Of a DNA stretch of 64,000 nucleotides, positions 8,851 through 17,985 are shown piece after piece. Under the pieces are notes generated by a model. It saw nothing but the letters and a program-made list of their open reading frames with translations, was not told the origin of the DNA and did no database searches. Origin of the DNA: Rhizobium sp. ARZ01 (GTDB lineage: Bacteria; Pseudomonadota; Alphaproteobacteria; Rhizobiales; Rhizobiaceae); assembly GCF_014851675.1 (NCBI RefSeq), contig NZ_JACVAE010000001.1, positions 1,302,001-1,366,000 of the forward strand. The letters are read 5' to 3'. A program made the translations under genes and the position numbers. The number at the start of each line of letters is the position of its first letter. Position 1 is the stretch's first letter.

Positions 8851-9567
8851 TCATAGAGCAGCTATGGCGGTTTCGTCCATTGTGATCAATGCGTCGGGTC
8901 GAATTTCACGCGCCGAGACCGTGCATTTCACCGCATAAGCTTCCACCCCCCTTTTCCGGGCACGCTCGAAGGCGGCCGCATAGACCGGGTCCAGGTCACA
9001 GCACATGCGGAACCGGTCGCAGTCAGCGCGCTGCACGAGGTAGAGCATGATCGCGCGATGGCCCGCTTCCGCGACAGTGCCGAGCTCCTCCAGATGATTT
9101 GCACCGCGCGCCGTTGCTGTATCAGGAAACTCAGCAAGGCCGGGTTGCCGGCAGAAATGCACGTTCTTCACCTCGACATAGGCGGTAGGCCGACCGGGGC
9201 CGAATAACAACAGATCTATGCGCGAATTGCGACCGTATTTGCGCTCCCGCTCGACCGTCGGGTAGTCCGCGAGGTCGCTGATCATGCCCGCACGGATCGC
9301 TTCCTCTGCCAGACGGTTCGGCAGCCCGGTATTGATACCGACGATCGTGCCATCGGCCTCGATCAGTTCGAAGCGGTGGCGATATTTGCGCGGGCCGTCA
9401 TGCTCGGATAGCCAGATCCGCGAGCCGGGAGTGGTCAGCCCGCGCATGGAGCCAGTGTTCGGGCACGAGCCGGTGATTGCAGTTCCGTCGGCGAGCATCG
9501 CGTCAAAAAGGAAGCGCTTGTAGCGCTGAATGAGTGTGGCGGGTACCAGGGGCGGGTTGAACAGCAT
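8851..9567 (-). CDS. sfsA: DNA/RNA nuclease SfsA
   Basis: 238-aa member of the SfsA (sugar fermentation stimulation) family. The family signature [11 protein letters not shown] lies near residues 34-44. A nuclease-like core with RIDLLLFG and YVEVKNVHF resembles the PD-(D/E)XK arrangement (D then E-x-K). The original genetic phenotype in E. coli was effects on maltose genes; later work points to nucleic-acid binding or cleavage, and the in vivo role remains unclear. It is the first gene of the sfsA-map-radC unit; start ATG at 9567 has no strong SD visible. Confidence 0.9.
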   Translation of the reverse strand: MLFNPPLVPATLIQRYKRFLFDAMLADGTAITGSCPNTGSMRGLTTPGSRIWLSEHDGPRKYRHRFELIEADGTIVGINTGLPNRLAEEAIRAGMISDLADYPTVERERKYGRNSRIDLLLFGPGRPTAYVEVKNVHFCRQPGLAEFPDTATARGANHLEELGTVAEAGHRAIMLYLVQRADCDRFRMCCDLDPVYAAAFERARKRGVEAYAVKCTVSAREIRPDALITMDETAIAAL

Positions 9568-9686
9568 GGGCAGATATATAGGCCGATCTTACTTGTAATG
9601 GGGGGATTGGCGGGCAAAGCTTGATGCTTCAAGCGGCGCTCAGAAGCGCGGGCTGGCGTCCTTCCGTCGCGAAACTTCGGGACACT

Positions 9687-11531
9687 TCAGGCCCGTACCC
9701 GTACATAGGAACCGGGGGCCTCCTCGATCGAGTTCAATGGTCCGCCGGTCTTGCGGGCCGGAACCTTGCGGCCGTCCTGTCCCTCGATCCAGGCATGCCA
9801 GTGCGGCCACCAGGAGCCGGGATGCTCTTTCGCTTTGCTGACCCAGTCCTCGTATTCGCCCCGTGGCGCACCACCGGTCCAGAACTGGTACTTGGCTTTA
9901 TCCGGCGGGTTGACGACGCCGGCGATATGGCCGGAGCCAGACAGCACGTAGGTGACCTTGCCACCGAAGGCACCGCTACCGATGAACACCGACTTGGCTG
10001 GCGCGATGTGATCTTCCCGCGTGGCGAGGTTGTAGATCGGTATCTTGACGTCCCTAAGCGAGATCTTCTTGCCGGCCAGCACCATCTCGCCACGGCTGAG
10101 ATTGTTTTTCAGATAGCAATTGCGCAGGTAATACGAATGGTTGGCGGCTGGCATTCGAGTAGAATCTGAATTCCAGTACAGAAGATCGAAGGGCATCGGG
10201 TCCTGGCCCTTCAGGTAATTGTTGACGAAATACGGCCAGATGAGCTCCGAGGCGCGCAGCATATTGAAGGCCGTGGCCATCTTCGAGCCCTCGAGATAAC
10301 CCACCGTCTGCATGCCTACCTCGAGGGAAGCGATCTGATCCTCGTCGGCAAACACCTTCAAGTCGCCGGCGTGGGTGAAATCCACCTGGGTGGTAAAGAA
10401 CGTGGCGGAACGGATGCGCTTGTCGCCTTCCTGGCCGTGCAGGGCGAGGGTGGCGGCCAGCAGCGTGCCGCCCACGCAATAGCCGATCGCGTTGACTTCC
10501 TCTTCGCCGCAGGCCTGCTTGATCGTGTCGAGCGCGAAGCCGATACCTTCCCGGGCATAAGACTCCCAGTCCTTGCGCGCATGGCGTTCATCGGGATTGA
10601 CCCAGGAGATGACGAAGACAGTATGTCCCTGGTCGACAGCCCATTTGATGAAAGATTTCTGCGGGTTGAGATCGAGAACGTAAAACTTGTTGATCCAGGG
10701 CGGGCAGATCAGGAGAGGGCGCTTCAATACCTCGCTGGTCGTCGCGTCATACTGGATGATCTGGCAGACATCGCTCTGCGCGATCACTTTGCCTGGGGTG
10801 ACGGCAAGGTTTTCTCCGACGGCAAACTTGCTCGTATCGGTCTGCCTGAGCTTCAGGTCGCCCTTTCCGGCGGCGATATCCTCCGCCAGCATCCGCATGC
10901 CGCGCACGAGGTTTTCACCGCTGCTGGCGACGGTCTCGCGGTAGAGTTGTGGGTTGGTGGTGACGAAATTCGTGGGCGAAATCGCGCTGGTGATCTGCTT
11001 GACGTAGAAGGCCGCCTTGTGGCGGGTGTGTTCGTCAAGTCCCTCGGCTTCCGCGACCATTTTTTCGGCCCAGTCAGACGTGACGAAATAAGCCTGCCGA
11101 AGAAAGTCGAAGAAGGGGTTCCTTACCCAGTCCTCGTCGGCGAATCGCTTGTCCTTGCCGTGCTTGTCCTCACCTTCCTCGAACGGTTCGCCGCCGAGCT
11201 TTTGCAGGGTTTTCGACCAGATGCCGAAATAGCTGCCGAGCAGGTGGGTCTGCGCTTCCAGCGTGCGCCGTGGATCGGAGAGCCAGTACTCTGAAACCTT
11301 GGAGAGGGTCTTCACCATATCGACAACCGGCTCGGCGACCGTGTCGACCTTTTCCCCCCGTTCGCGCGGCGCAAGCCAGGCGGACGCGGCCTTGCCGAGT
11401 TGCTCGAGCGTGCGGGCTAGGTTGACCGCAAGCGCCTCGGGATTCTTCACGACGTAAGGCTCGATCGATTTGGGGTCGAAACCGGCAAAACCGGTGGCCT
11501 CGCGCGTGTCGCCGTTTCGGTCCTGGCTCAA
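9687..11531 (-). CDS. phaC: Class I poly(3-hydroxyalkanoate) synthase
   Basis: Polymerises (R)-3-hydroxyacyl-CoA, mainly hydroxybutyryl-CoA, to storage polyester on granule surfaces. The 614-aa protein has the N-terminal PhaC domain and a C-terminal alpha/beta-hydrolase domain with the lipase-like box GYCVGG, nucleophile Cys352, and the catalytic His in SGSGHIAGV. The frame is open further upstream (to 11669), but TTG at 11531 has a near-perfect SD, GGAGGA, six bases before it and gives the expected length, so I choose TTG. No phaA, phaB, phaZ or phasin gene is adjacent; in rhizobia these lie elsewhere. It is divergent from the small lipoprotein gene across 165 bp. Confidence 0.95.
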   Translation of the reverse strand: MSQDRNGDTREATGFAGFDPKSIEPYVVKNPEALAVNLARTLEQLGKAASAWLAPRERGEKVDTVAEPVVDMVKTLSKVSEYWLSDPRRTLEAQTHLLGSYFGIWSKTLQKLGGEPFEEGEDKHGKDKRFADEDWVRNPFFDFLRQAYFVTSDWAEKMVAEAEGLDEHTRHKAAFYVKQITSAISPTNFVTTNPQLYRETVASSGENLVRGMRMLAEDIAAGKGDLKLRQTDTSKFAVGENLAVTPGKVIAQSDVCQIIQYDATTSEVLKRPLLICPPWINKFYVLDLNPQKSFIKWAVDQGHTVFVISWVNPDERHARKDWESYAREGIGFALDTIKQACGEEEVNAIGYCVGGTLLAATLALHGQEGDKRIRSATFFTTQVDFTHAGDLKVFADEDQIASLEVGMQTVGYLEGSKMATAFNMLRASELIWPYFVNNYLKGQDPMPFDLLYWNSDSTRMPAANHSYYLRNCYLKNNLSRGEMVLAGKKISLRDVKIPIYNLATREDHIAPAKSVFIGSGAFGGKVTYVLSGSGHIAGVVNPPDKAKYQFWTGGAPRGEYEDWVSKAKEHPGSWWPHWHAWIEGQDGRKVPARKTGGPLNSIEEAPGSYVRVRA

Positions 11532-11536
11532 CCCGT

Positions 11537-11543
11537 TTCCTCC
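11537..11543 (-). promoter_or_regulatory. Shine-Dalgarno that fixes the phaC TTG start
   Basis: Read on the minus strand the sequence is CCGGAGGAAACGGG followed by TTG. The SD strength and spacing decide for the TTG at 11531 over the upstream ATG codons. Confidence 0.7.
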
Positions 11544-11696
11544 GGATTTTCTTGTACTTCCGTTTTTACATCCTGCCGGAAAAAGTTTACAAGGGCCATA
11601 CAGCTTTTGCCTATGCCACATAGGGTGGCGGGCGTCGGACCGGCAATTCAGCCGGGCTGAAGAGAGCACATCGGACTCCGCGGGGCAGGGACAGGA

Positions 11697-12032
11697 ATGG
11701 CGTTGGATTTCAGGCAGGTTGGCGCGGCGGTCGTGCTCGGCGGGATGGTCGTTCTCGGTGGATGCGCGGCGACCTCGTCACAGCAGGCAAGCGTAGTGAA
11801 CGCCGGCGCGGATCGCTCCGCCACCTATCCCGACATCACGGCACGGGTTTACGCGGCGACGACCCAGATGAGCAACGAAGAGGCGGCATCGATCAGCGCG
11901 CGCATGAACGGTCTTGCCTCGCAACGCCGTGCCGGCGCGATCTCGGAAGCGGAGTATCGCAAGCAGATGCTCGAACTGCAGACGCTGGCCGAAAGCCATG
12001 GCGCCGACACGCTCAAGGAAATCGAGAATTAG
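11697..12032 (+). CDS. Small SHOCT-like lipoprotein
   Basis: 111-aa predicted lipoprotein. A hydrophobic N-terminus leads to the lipobox L20-G-G-C23, so the mature protein should begin with lipidated Cys23 at the inner or outer membrane. The C-terminal part (about 60-95) is helical, and its pattern, with RRAGAISEAEYRKQMLEL, resembles the short SHOCT oligomerisation motif (gly-x-ile-ser/thr-x-x-glu-phe/tyr). SD is GGGACAGGA just upstream of ATG. It is divergent from phaC and followed, after ~180 bp, by an aminotransferase on the same strand. Function unknown; similar small lipoproteins are common in rhizobia. Confidence 0.75.
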   Translation: MALDFRQVGAAVVLGGMVVLGGCAATSSQQASVVNAGADRSATYPDITARVYAATTQMSNEEAASISARMNGLASQRRAGAISEAEYRKQMLELQTLAESHGADTLKEIEN

Positions 12033-12209
12033 CGCTTGCCTTTGCCAGCGAATGGCCGCAAAGCCATGAGCGGTTCGAAAGACCGCTCCGGCCCGCGAAT
12101 TGTCATCAAATCGGACATATTCGCCGATAACCGGAATTCTTGATTTGCGCGGAAGCCGAGGCGCCCGAAGTTGAGGACGCATCCGGTGCCGCGCCCAACG
12201 GGGTCGAAG

Positions 12210-13427
12210 ATGGAAGAGTTTCACAAGGTCCGGCGCCTGCCGCCATATGTTTTCGAACAGGTCAACCGTTTGAAAGCAAGCGCGCGAGCGGGCGGGGCCG
12301 ACATCATCGACCTCGGCATGGGCAACCCGGACCTTCCGACACCCCAGGCAATCGTCGACAAGCTGTGTGAAGTGGTCCAGGACCCGCGCACGCACCGTTA
12401 CTCGTCCTCAAAGGGCATTCCCGGCCTTCGCCGCGCCCAGGCTGCCTACTATGCGCGCCGTTTCGGGGTGAAGCTGAACCCTGAAACCCAGGTTGTCGCT
12501 ACGCTGGGTTCGAAGGAAGGCTTCGCCAACATGGCGCAGGCGATCACGGCACCCGGCGACGTCGTGCTCTGCCCGAATCCGACCTATCCGATTCACGCTT
12601 TCGGCTTCCTGATGGCGGGAGGCGTGATCCGCTCGATCTCCGTCGAGCCGGACGAGAGCTTTTTTCCACCGCTCGAGCGCGCCGTGCGTCACTCCATTCC
12701 GAAGCCGCTGGCACTGATCCTCAACTATCCGTCGAACCCGACGGCGCAGGTCGCCACGCTCGACTTCTACAAGGACGTCGTTGCCTTTGCGAAGAAGCAC
12801 GACATCATCGTGCTCTCCGACCTTGCCTACTCGGAAATCTATTTTGACGACGTGCCGCCGCCGTCCGTTCTGGAAGTGCCGGGCGCGATCGACATCACCG
12901 TCGAATTCACCTCGATGTCGAAGACGTTCTCCATGCCCGGTTGGCGCATGGGCTTTGCGGTCGGCAACGAGCGGCTGATCGCGGCGCTGACGCGGGTTAA
13001 ATCCTATCTGGACTACGGTGCCTTCACGCCGATCCAGGTTGCTGCGACCCACGCACTGAACGGCGACGGCTCGGACATTGCGGAAGTGCGCAACGTCTAC
13101 AAGCGTCGCCGCGACGTGATGGTGGACACCTTCGGCAAGGCCGGCTTCGAAGTGCCGCCGCCGGCGGCAACCATGTTCGCCTGGGCGAAGATCCCGGAAA
13201 AGTTCCGTCATCTCGGCTCGCTGGAGTTCTCCAAGCTTCTGGTTGAGAAGGCGGACGTGGCCGTCGCTCCCGGCGTCGGATTCGGCGAGCAGGGCGACGA
13301 ATACGTTCGTCTCGCGCTGGTCGAGAACGAGCACCGCATTCGCCAGGCTGCGCGCAACATCAAGCGCTTCCTATCCTCTGCCGACGAGACGATGCACAAC
13401 GTCATCTCGCTCAACGCCCGCCGCTAA
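12210..13427 (+). CDS. alaC: AlaC-like alanine/LL-DAP class aminotransferase
   Basis: 405-aa PLP-dependent fold-type I (class I/II) aminotransferase. The start region RLPPYVFEQVNRLK, DIIDLGMGNPD, YSSSKGIPGLRR and the PLP lysine block SMSKTFSMPGWRMGF follow the E. coli AlaC (YfdZ) pattern closely, including SYLDYGAFTPIQVAA. The likely reaction is pyruvate + glutamate to alanine + 2-oxoglutarate, although databases also label this group as aspartate or LL-diaminopimelate aminotransferase. The frame opens at 12171; ATG 12210 (MEEFHK) fits family starts. It lies 60 bp upstream of hom on the same strand, an association that would fit aspartate-family amino-acid metabolism. Confidence 0.85.
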   Translation: MEEFHKVRRLPPYVFEQVNRLKASARAGGADIIDLGMGNPDLPTPQAIVDKLCEVVQDPRTHRYSSSKGIPGLRRAQAAYYARRFGVKLNPETQVVATLGSKEGFANMAQAITAPGDVVLCPNPTYPIHAFGFLMAGGVIRSISVEPDESFFPPLERAVRHSIPKPLALILNYPSNPTAQVATLDFYKDVVAFAKKHDIIVLSDLAYSEIYFDDVPPPSVLEVPGAIDITVEFTSMSKTFSMPGWRMGFAVGNERLIAALTRVKSYLDYGAFTPIQVAATHALNGDGSDIAEVRNVYKRRRDVMVDTFGKAGFEVPPPAATMFAWAKIPEKFRHLGSLEFSKLLVEKADVAVAPGVGFGEQGDEYVRLALVENEHRIRQAARNIKRFLSSADETMHNVISLNARR

Positions 13428-13487
13428 TCCGTTTCGCCCGCCGGCATCCGCCGGTAGGCACAATCACTAATCGACAGGACTTTCATC

Positions 13488-14810
13488 ATGGCTGATGCCC
13501 TTAAGATCGGCATAGCGGGCCTGGGGACCGTAGGGGCCTCGCTCGCGCGCATTCTCCTCGAGCGCCGGGAAATGCTGACGACGACCTGCGGGCGGCCGAT
13601 CGAAATCGTCGCCGTTTGCGCCCGCGACAAGGGACGCGACCGCGGCGTCGACCTTTCGCATGTCACCTGGTTCGACGATCCGATAGCGCTGGCGGACAAT
13701 TCGCAGATCGACGTCTTCGTGGAACTGATGGGCGGCGCGGGCGATCCGGCCTATGCGGCCGTCAAGACTGCCCTGTCGCGCGGTGTTCATGTCGTGACCG
13801 CCAACAAGGCGCTGCTGGCGGCACACGGCGTCGAGCTTGCGACGATCGCCGAGGAGCGAGGCTGCCTGCTCAACTACGAAGCGGCGGTCGCCGGCGGCAT
13901 TCCGGTGATCAAGGCGCTGCGGGAATCTTTGACCGGCAACACCGTTTCGCGCGTCTATGGCATCATGAACGGCACGTGCAACTACATCCTGACCAAGATG
14001 GAGAAGGAGGGCCTGAGCTTTGCCGACTGCCTGAAGGAGGCACAGCGCCTCGGTTATGCCGAAGCCGATCCGGCTTTCGACATCGAAGGCAATGACACGG
14101 CCCACAAGCTCTCCATCCTGACGACGCTGGCATTCGGCAACAGGATCGCTGCCGACGACATCTACCTTGAAGGCATCAGCAATATCTCGATCGAGGACAT
14201 TCGCGCCGCCGCCGATCTCGGCTACCGCATCAAGCTGCTTGGCGTTGCGCAGAAGACCGATACCGGTATCGAGCAGCGGGTTCATCCGACCATGGTGCCG
14301 ATCGAATCCGAGATCGCGCAGGTGGACGGCGTCACCAACGCGGTTGCGATCGAATCCGACATCCTCGGCGAACTGCTGATGGTTGGTCCCGGGGCCGGGG
14401 GCAATGCGACGGCGTCGGCCGTTCTCGGTGACATCGCGGATATCGCCAAGAGCCGCCCCGGTGCGCAGAAGGTTCCCGCATTCGGCCGTCCGGCCGCCTC
14501 GTTGCAACCCTACAAGCGGGCGCAGCTTCGCAAACATCACGGCGGCTATTTCATCCGCATGACGGTCGAGGATCGGGCAGGGGTCTTTGCCAACATTGCG
14601 GGCCACATGGCCGAAAACGGCATCTCGCTCGAATCGATCGTCCAGCATTCGAAGCACTTTACGGAAGCCGCCGAACCGAAGACGATCATTCTCGTCACCC
14701 ATGCCACCATGGAGGACAGCGTCCGTCACGCGGTGGCTTCGATCAGCAAGGAGGGATACCTTGCCGGCGAGCCGCAGGTGATCCGAATCGAACGGCCGAA
14801 GTCTGCCTGA
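13488..14810 (+). CDS. hom: Homoserine dehydrogenase
   Basis: Reduces aspartate-4-semialdehyde to homoserine, the branch to threonine and methionine. The 440-aa protein has the N-terminal NAD(P) motif GLGTVGASLARIL (about 10-22), the catalytic domain with NGTCNYILTKM and YAEADPAFDIEG, and a C-terminal ACT domain (about 350-425, YFIRMTVEDRAGVFANIA), which in this family mediates feedback inhibition, usually by threonine. No aspartokinase is fused. It follows the AlaC-like gene by 60 bp and precedes recJ by 73 bp, all on the same strand. Confidence 0.95.
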   Translation: MADALKIGIAGLGTVGASLARILLERREMLTTTCGRPIEIVAVCARDKGRDRGVDLSHVTWFDDPIALADNSQIDVFVELMGGAGDPAYAAVKTALSRGVHVVTANKALLAAHGVELATIAEERGCLLNYEAAVAGGIPVIKALRESLTGNTVSRVYGIMNGTCNYILTKMEKEGLSFADCLKEAQRLGYAEADPAFDIEGNDTAHKLSILTTLAFGNRIAADDIYLEGISNISIEDIRAAADLGYRIKLLGVAQKTDTGIEQRVHPTMVPIESEIAQVDGVTNAVAIESDILGELLMVGPGAGGNATASAVLGDIADIAKSRPGAQKVPAFGRPAASLQPYKRAQLRKHHGGYFIRMTVEDRAGVFANIAGHMAENGISLESIVQHSKHFTEAAEPKTIILVTHATMEDSVRHAVASISKEGYLAGEPQVIRIERPKSA

Positions 14811-14883
14811 GCCCACCGGGAGGCTTTCTGCTTCCCTCTCGCTGTCATCCTTCAGGGAATGAGAGCCACCCGCAAGGAACCCG

Positions 14884-16683
14884 ATGAACCAGGAGGTCGA
14901 TCCCGTTCACCGCGCCTTTCTCGGGGTCGAGCAATCGGCCACCGGGCAGCGCTGGGTCGCGCGGTTCGACCAGGCAGGCGAGAACCGGGCGCTGGCGATG
15001 AGCCAGACGCATGGCATTCCGGACCTGATCGCCCGTGTTCTGGCGGGGCGGGGGGTCGGCTACGACGAGGCGCTGGAGTTCCTCGATCCGACGTTGCGGC
15101 GCCTGATGCCCGATCCCTATAAGCTCACGGATTGCCAGACGGCCGCCGAGCGCATTGCTGCGGCCATCGCGCGGCGCGAACAGGTCGCGATCTTCGGCGA
15201 TTACGACGTGGACGGCGCCTGTGCCTCGGCCATCCTTTACCGTTTTCTGTCCCACTTCGGTGTCGAGGCGGAAATCTACATTCCCGATCGCATCTTCGAA
15301 GGCTATGGCCCCAACCCGCAGGCGATCGGTGCGCTCATCGAGCGCGGGGCGAAGCTGATCGTCACGGTCGACTGCGGCTCGACCAGCTTCGATTCGCTGG
15401 TACATGCCAGAGAGCGCGGCATCGATGTGGTCGTGCTGGATCACCACCAGGTCGGTCAGGACCTGCCGCCTTGCACAGCGCTGGTCAACCCGAACCGGGA
15501 GGACGATCTGTCGGGGCAGGGGCACCTTTGCGCTGCCGGTGTCGTCTTTCTCGTGCTCGTGGCGCTGCAGCGGCTGCTACGCGGGCGCGATCCTCGCGCC
15601 GAAACGATCGACCTGCTCTCCATGCTCGATCTCGTGGCGCTTGCAACGGTATGCGACGTGGTTCCGCTGAAGGGGCTGAACCGCGCCTATGTGGTCAAGG
15701 GACTGGTGGCGGCCCGCCACCTTGGCAATCCGGGGCTGGCCGCGCTGCTGAGGCAAGCTGGGATCGGCGGGCCGGTCACACCCTACCACCTCGGATTTCT
15801 TGTCGGCCCGCGCATCAACGCGGGCGGGCGTATCGGCGATGCCGCGCTCGGCAGTCGCCTGCTGACGCTTGAGGATCCCTCTCAGGCTGAGGAGATCGCA
15901 GCGCAGCTGGACGGATTGAACCGGGAGCGGCAGGCGATCGAAGTGGCGATGCTGGCGGAGGCGGAAGCCGAGGCGGTCGCCGAGTACGGAACCGGCGAAA
16001 GCGCCGCGGTGATCGTCACGGCGCGTGAGGGCTGGCATCCGGGCGTCGTCGGCCTGCTCGCCTCGCGGCTGAAGGACCGCTTCCATCGCCCGGCCTTCGC
16101 CATCGCTTTCGATCCCTCGGGCAAGGGAACAGGCTCGGGACGCTCCATCAACGGCTTCGACCTCGGCCGGATGGTGCGCGCGGCGGTGGAAGAGGGCATT
16201 CTCGCCAAGGGTGGCGGGCACGGCATGGCGGCCGGCCTCACCGTGGAACGCGCCAATCTCGGCCGGCTGCGCAGCTTCTTCGAGGAGCGTGCGGAAAAGT
16301 CGGTGCGGGAGCTGACGGCGACGCGCACCATGAAGATCGACGGCGCGCTATCGGCCTCCGGCGCGACGGTGGCGCTTGCCGATCGGCTGGAGCAGGCCGG
16401 TCCCTATGGATCGGGACATCCCCAACCAATCTTCGCGCTTGCCGCGCACCGCCTGGTCGACGTCCGGCAGGTCGGTGTCAACCATCTCAAGCTGACGCTG
16501 GAGGGACCGGACCGCAGCCGGATCGACGGCATGGCATTTCGCGCCGCCGATGCGCCGCTCGGTGAGTTTTGCCTCAAGCGTCGTGGCCAGCTGCTGCACG
16601 TGGCGGGCTCTGTTTCGGCCGATCAGTGGCAGGGAAACCGCCGCGTGCAGTTTCGCGTCAGCGATGCGGCAGAGGCACTCTAG
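14884..16683 (+). CDS. recJ: Single-stranded-DNA-specific exonuclease RecJ
   Basis: 5'-3' ssDNA exonuclease of the DHH superfamily used in RecF-pathway recombination, base-excision and mismatch repair. The 599-aa protein shows motif I GDYDVDG (Asp106/108/110), motif II VTVDCGS, the DHH motif VVLDHHQ, and the DHHA1 domain ending in GGGHGMAAGLTV. A C-terminal OB-like domain follows. ATG 14884 (MNQEVDP) is preceded by CAAGGAACCCG. In my recollection of related rhizobia a glpX gene lies between hom and recJ; here the two are only 73 bp apart. recJ is followed at once by a convergent tRNA-Glu gene. Confidence 0.95.
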   Translation: MNQEVDPVHRAFLGVEQSATGQRWVARFDQAGENRALAMSQTHGIPDLIARVLAGRGVGYDEALEFLDPTLRRLMPDPYKLTDCQTAAERIAAAIARREQVAIFGDYDVDGACASAILYRFLSHFGVEAEIYIPDRIFEGYGPNPQAIGALIERGAKLIVTVDCGSTSFDSLVHARERGIDVVVLDHHQVGQDLPPCTALVNPNREDDLSGQGHLCAAGVVFLVLVALQRLLRGRDPRAETIDLLSMLDLVALATVCDVVPLKGLNRAYVVKGLVAARHLGNPGLAALLRQAGIGGPVTPYHLGFLVGPRINAGGRIGDAALGSRLLTLEDPSQAEEIAAQLDGLNRERQAIEVAMLAEAEAEAVAEYGTGESAAVIVTAREGWHPGVVGLLASRLKDRFHRPAFAIAFDPSGKGTGSGRSINGFDLGRMVRAAVEEGILAKGGGHGMAAGLTVERANLGRLRSFFEERAEKSVRELTATRTMKIDGALSASGATVALADRLEQAGPYGSGHPQPIFALAAHRLVDVRQVGVNHLKLTLEGPDRSRIDGMAFRAADAPLGEFCLKRRGQLLHVAGSVSADQWQGNRRVQFRVSDAAEAL

Positions 16684-16690
16684 CTGGAAT

Positions 16691-16765
16691 TGGTACGCCC
16701 AACGGGACTCGAACCCGTGTTGCCGCCGTGAGAGGGCGATGTCCTAACCGCTAGACGATGGGCGC
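16691..16765 (-). tRNA. tRNA-Glu (anticodon CTC)
   Basis: The minus strand folds into a 75-nt cloverleaf: acceptor GCGCCCA / TGGGCGT, D-arm CGTCTAGCGGTTAGGAC, anticodon loop CTCTCAC giving anticodon CTC, T-loop GGTTCGAGTCCC, and an encoded CCA. It reads GAG codons. Confidence 0.95.
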
Positions 16766-16778
16766 GTCTGCTTCTCGC

Positions 16779-16807
16779 AATATAGGGGCTTCCGATTTGC
16801 CCGACAA
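16779..16807 (-). promoter_or_regulatory. Promoter of tRNA-Glu(CTC)
   Basis: On the minus strand, -35 TTGTCG (16802-16807) and -10 TATATT (16779-16784) are separated by exactly 17 bp, 13 bp before the tRNA 5' end. Confidence 0.6.
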
Positions 16808-16958
16808 GATCGACATATTGGGGTCAGCGGAATGTGCCCCTCGTGCTCTGTATGCCGTGCGATTTTGGATTGCGAAATTTCCTGGGCCCGCGATGATGGG
16901 ACAGGGGCGGTCGGCGCGGATGCGCGCGAGCTCACATTGAAGACTTGAGGTACATCGC

Positions 16959-17453
16959 ATGAACGAGAGCACGCTCGAAATTCCGGTTCTGCTGAAACGC
17001 CGGCTGCAGGCGCAGGTGATCGGACCGATCCACGCCGAAATGGTCGAGGTACTCGGGAAGGAAAAGGCTGATGCCATTCTCGACAGTGCCGTGCGCAAGG
17101 CTGCGATCGCCGAGGGCAGGGCCTTTGCCGGAAACGAGCCGGGTGGCGTGACTTCGATGGCGAGCTTCATCAAGCTGTACGAGCTTTGGACGGCGGACAG
17201 CGCACTGGAGGTAGAGGTGCTGGAGGCTACGGACGAGGTCTACAACTTCAACGTCACGCGCTGTCGGTACGCCGAGACCTACAAGGAGATGGGGCTGGGC
17301 GGTATCGGCCAACTGATGTCCTGCAATCGCGATGGAACCTTTTGTCAGGGCTATGATCCTAACATCAAGCTTACGCGGGAGCAGACGATCATGGCGGGCG
17401 CTCCATGCTGCACTTTCCGCTATCGCTATGAGTCGGACGAGGTCCAGGCGTAA
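16959..17453 (+). CDS. L-2-amino-thiazoline-4-carboxylate hydrolase-like protein
   Basis: 164-aa protein resembling the ATC hydrolase family, whose founding members open the thiazoline ring of L-2-amino-thiazoline-4-carboxylate on the route to cysteine. The recognisable C-terminal half includes FNVTRCRYAETYKEMG, GQLMSCNRDGTFCQGYD and MAGAPCCTFRYRYE; the cysteines Cys-N-R-D, F-C and P-C-C are the conserved ones in the family. No second pathway gene (racemase or carbamoyl-cysteine hydrolase) is next to it, so the true substrate may differ. The start ATG has a TTGAGG SD. It is an isolated gene between two tRNA-Glu genes on the opposite strand. Confidence 0.7.
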   Translation: MNESTLEIPVLLKRRLQAQVIGPIHAEMVEVLGKEKADAILDSAVRKAAIAEGRAFAGNEPGGVTSMASFIKLYELWTADSALEVEVLEATDEVYNFNVTRCRYAETYKEMGLGGIGQLMSCNRDGTFCQGYDPNIKLTREQTIMAGAPCCTFRYRYESDEVQA

Positions 17454-17640
17454 CACCTGACTGACAAGAACATGCTCGGCATCGGGATTGCTGCGCTGCG
17501 GCCTGATAGAGAGCGTTCGCTGATCTGACGGGGAGGGCGTTACAGGCGCTGCTCCCCGTGCTGACGCGGGGCGAGCGACATTCGCCGTCGCTCCGCGATC
17601 GATGCGGAAGCCACGGTCGTATCAAAGAGAGTGAAGAAAG

Positions 17641-17715
17641 TGGCACGCCCTAGGGGAGTCGAACCCCTCTTTTCAGAATGAAAATCTGACGTCCTAACCG
17701 ATAGACGAAGGGCGC
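17641..17715 (-). tRNA. tRNA-Glu (anticodon TTC), copy 1
   Basis: 75-nt cloverleaf on the minus strand: acceptor GCGCCCT / AGGGCGT, anticodon stem TCAGA / TCTGA with loop TTTTCAT (anticodon TTC, reads GAA/GAG), T-loop GGTTCGACTCC, and CCA encoded. It is identical in sequence to the copies at 17869 and 20681. Confidence 0.95.
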
Positions 17716-17728
17716 GTGCGGTGGGCGT

Positions 17729-17757
17729 CTTCTACGCAGACACTATGCAATGCGCAA
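17729..17757 (-). promoter_or_regulatory. Promoter of tRNA-Glu(TTC) copy 1
   Basis: On the minus strand, TTGCGC (17752-17757), 17-bp spacer, TAGAAG (17729-17734). The same architecture recurs upstream of the other two TTC copies. Confidence 0.6.
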
Positions 17758-17868
17758 GACCTAAAATAATGATTTGGTGGATTTTTTTTGTGCCTCGGGA
17801 AAGAAGACACCCTGCCGTGCCGAAAGGCTGGCGCCTGGAGCGCGAAACGAAAAACATTTGAAGGGAAG

Positions 17869-17943
17869 TGGCACGCCCTAGGGGAGTCGAACCCCTCTTT
17901 TCAGAATGAAAATCTGACGTCCTAACCGATAGACGAAGGGCGC
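17869..17943 (-). tRNA. tRNA-Glu (anticodon TTC), copy 2
   Basis: Identical 75-nt copy of the tRNA at 17641, displaced by 228 bp. The upstream ~70 bp are also closely similar, so gene and promoter were duplicated together. Confidence 0.95.
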
Positions 17944-17956
17944 GTGCGGTGGGCGT

Positions 17957-17985
17957 CTTCTACTCAGACACCTTGCAACGCGCAA
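17957..17985 (-). promoter_or_regulatory. Promoter of tRNA-Glu(TTC) copy 2
   Basis: On the minus strand, TTGCGC (17980-17985), 17-bp spacer, TAGAAG (17957-17962); same hexamers as copy 1. Confidence 0.6.
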
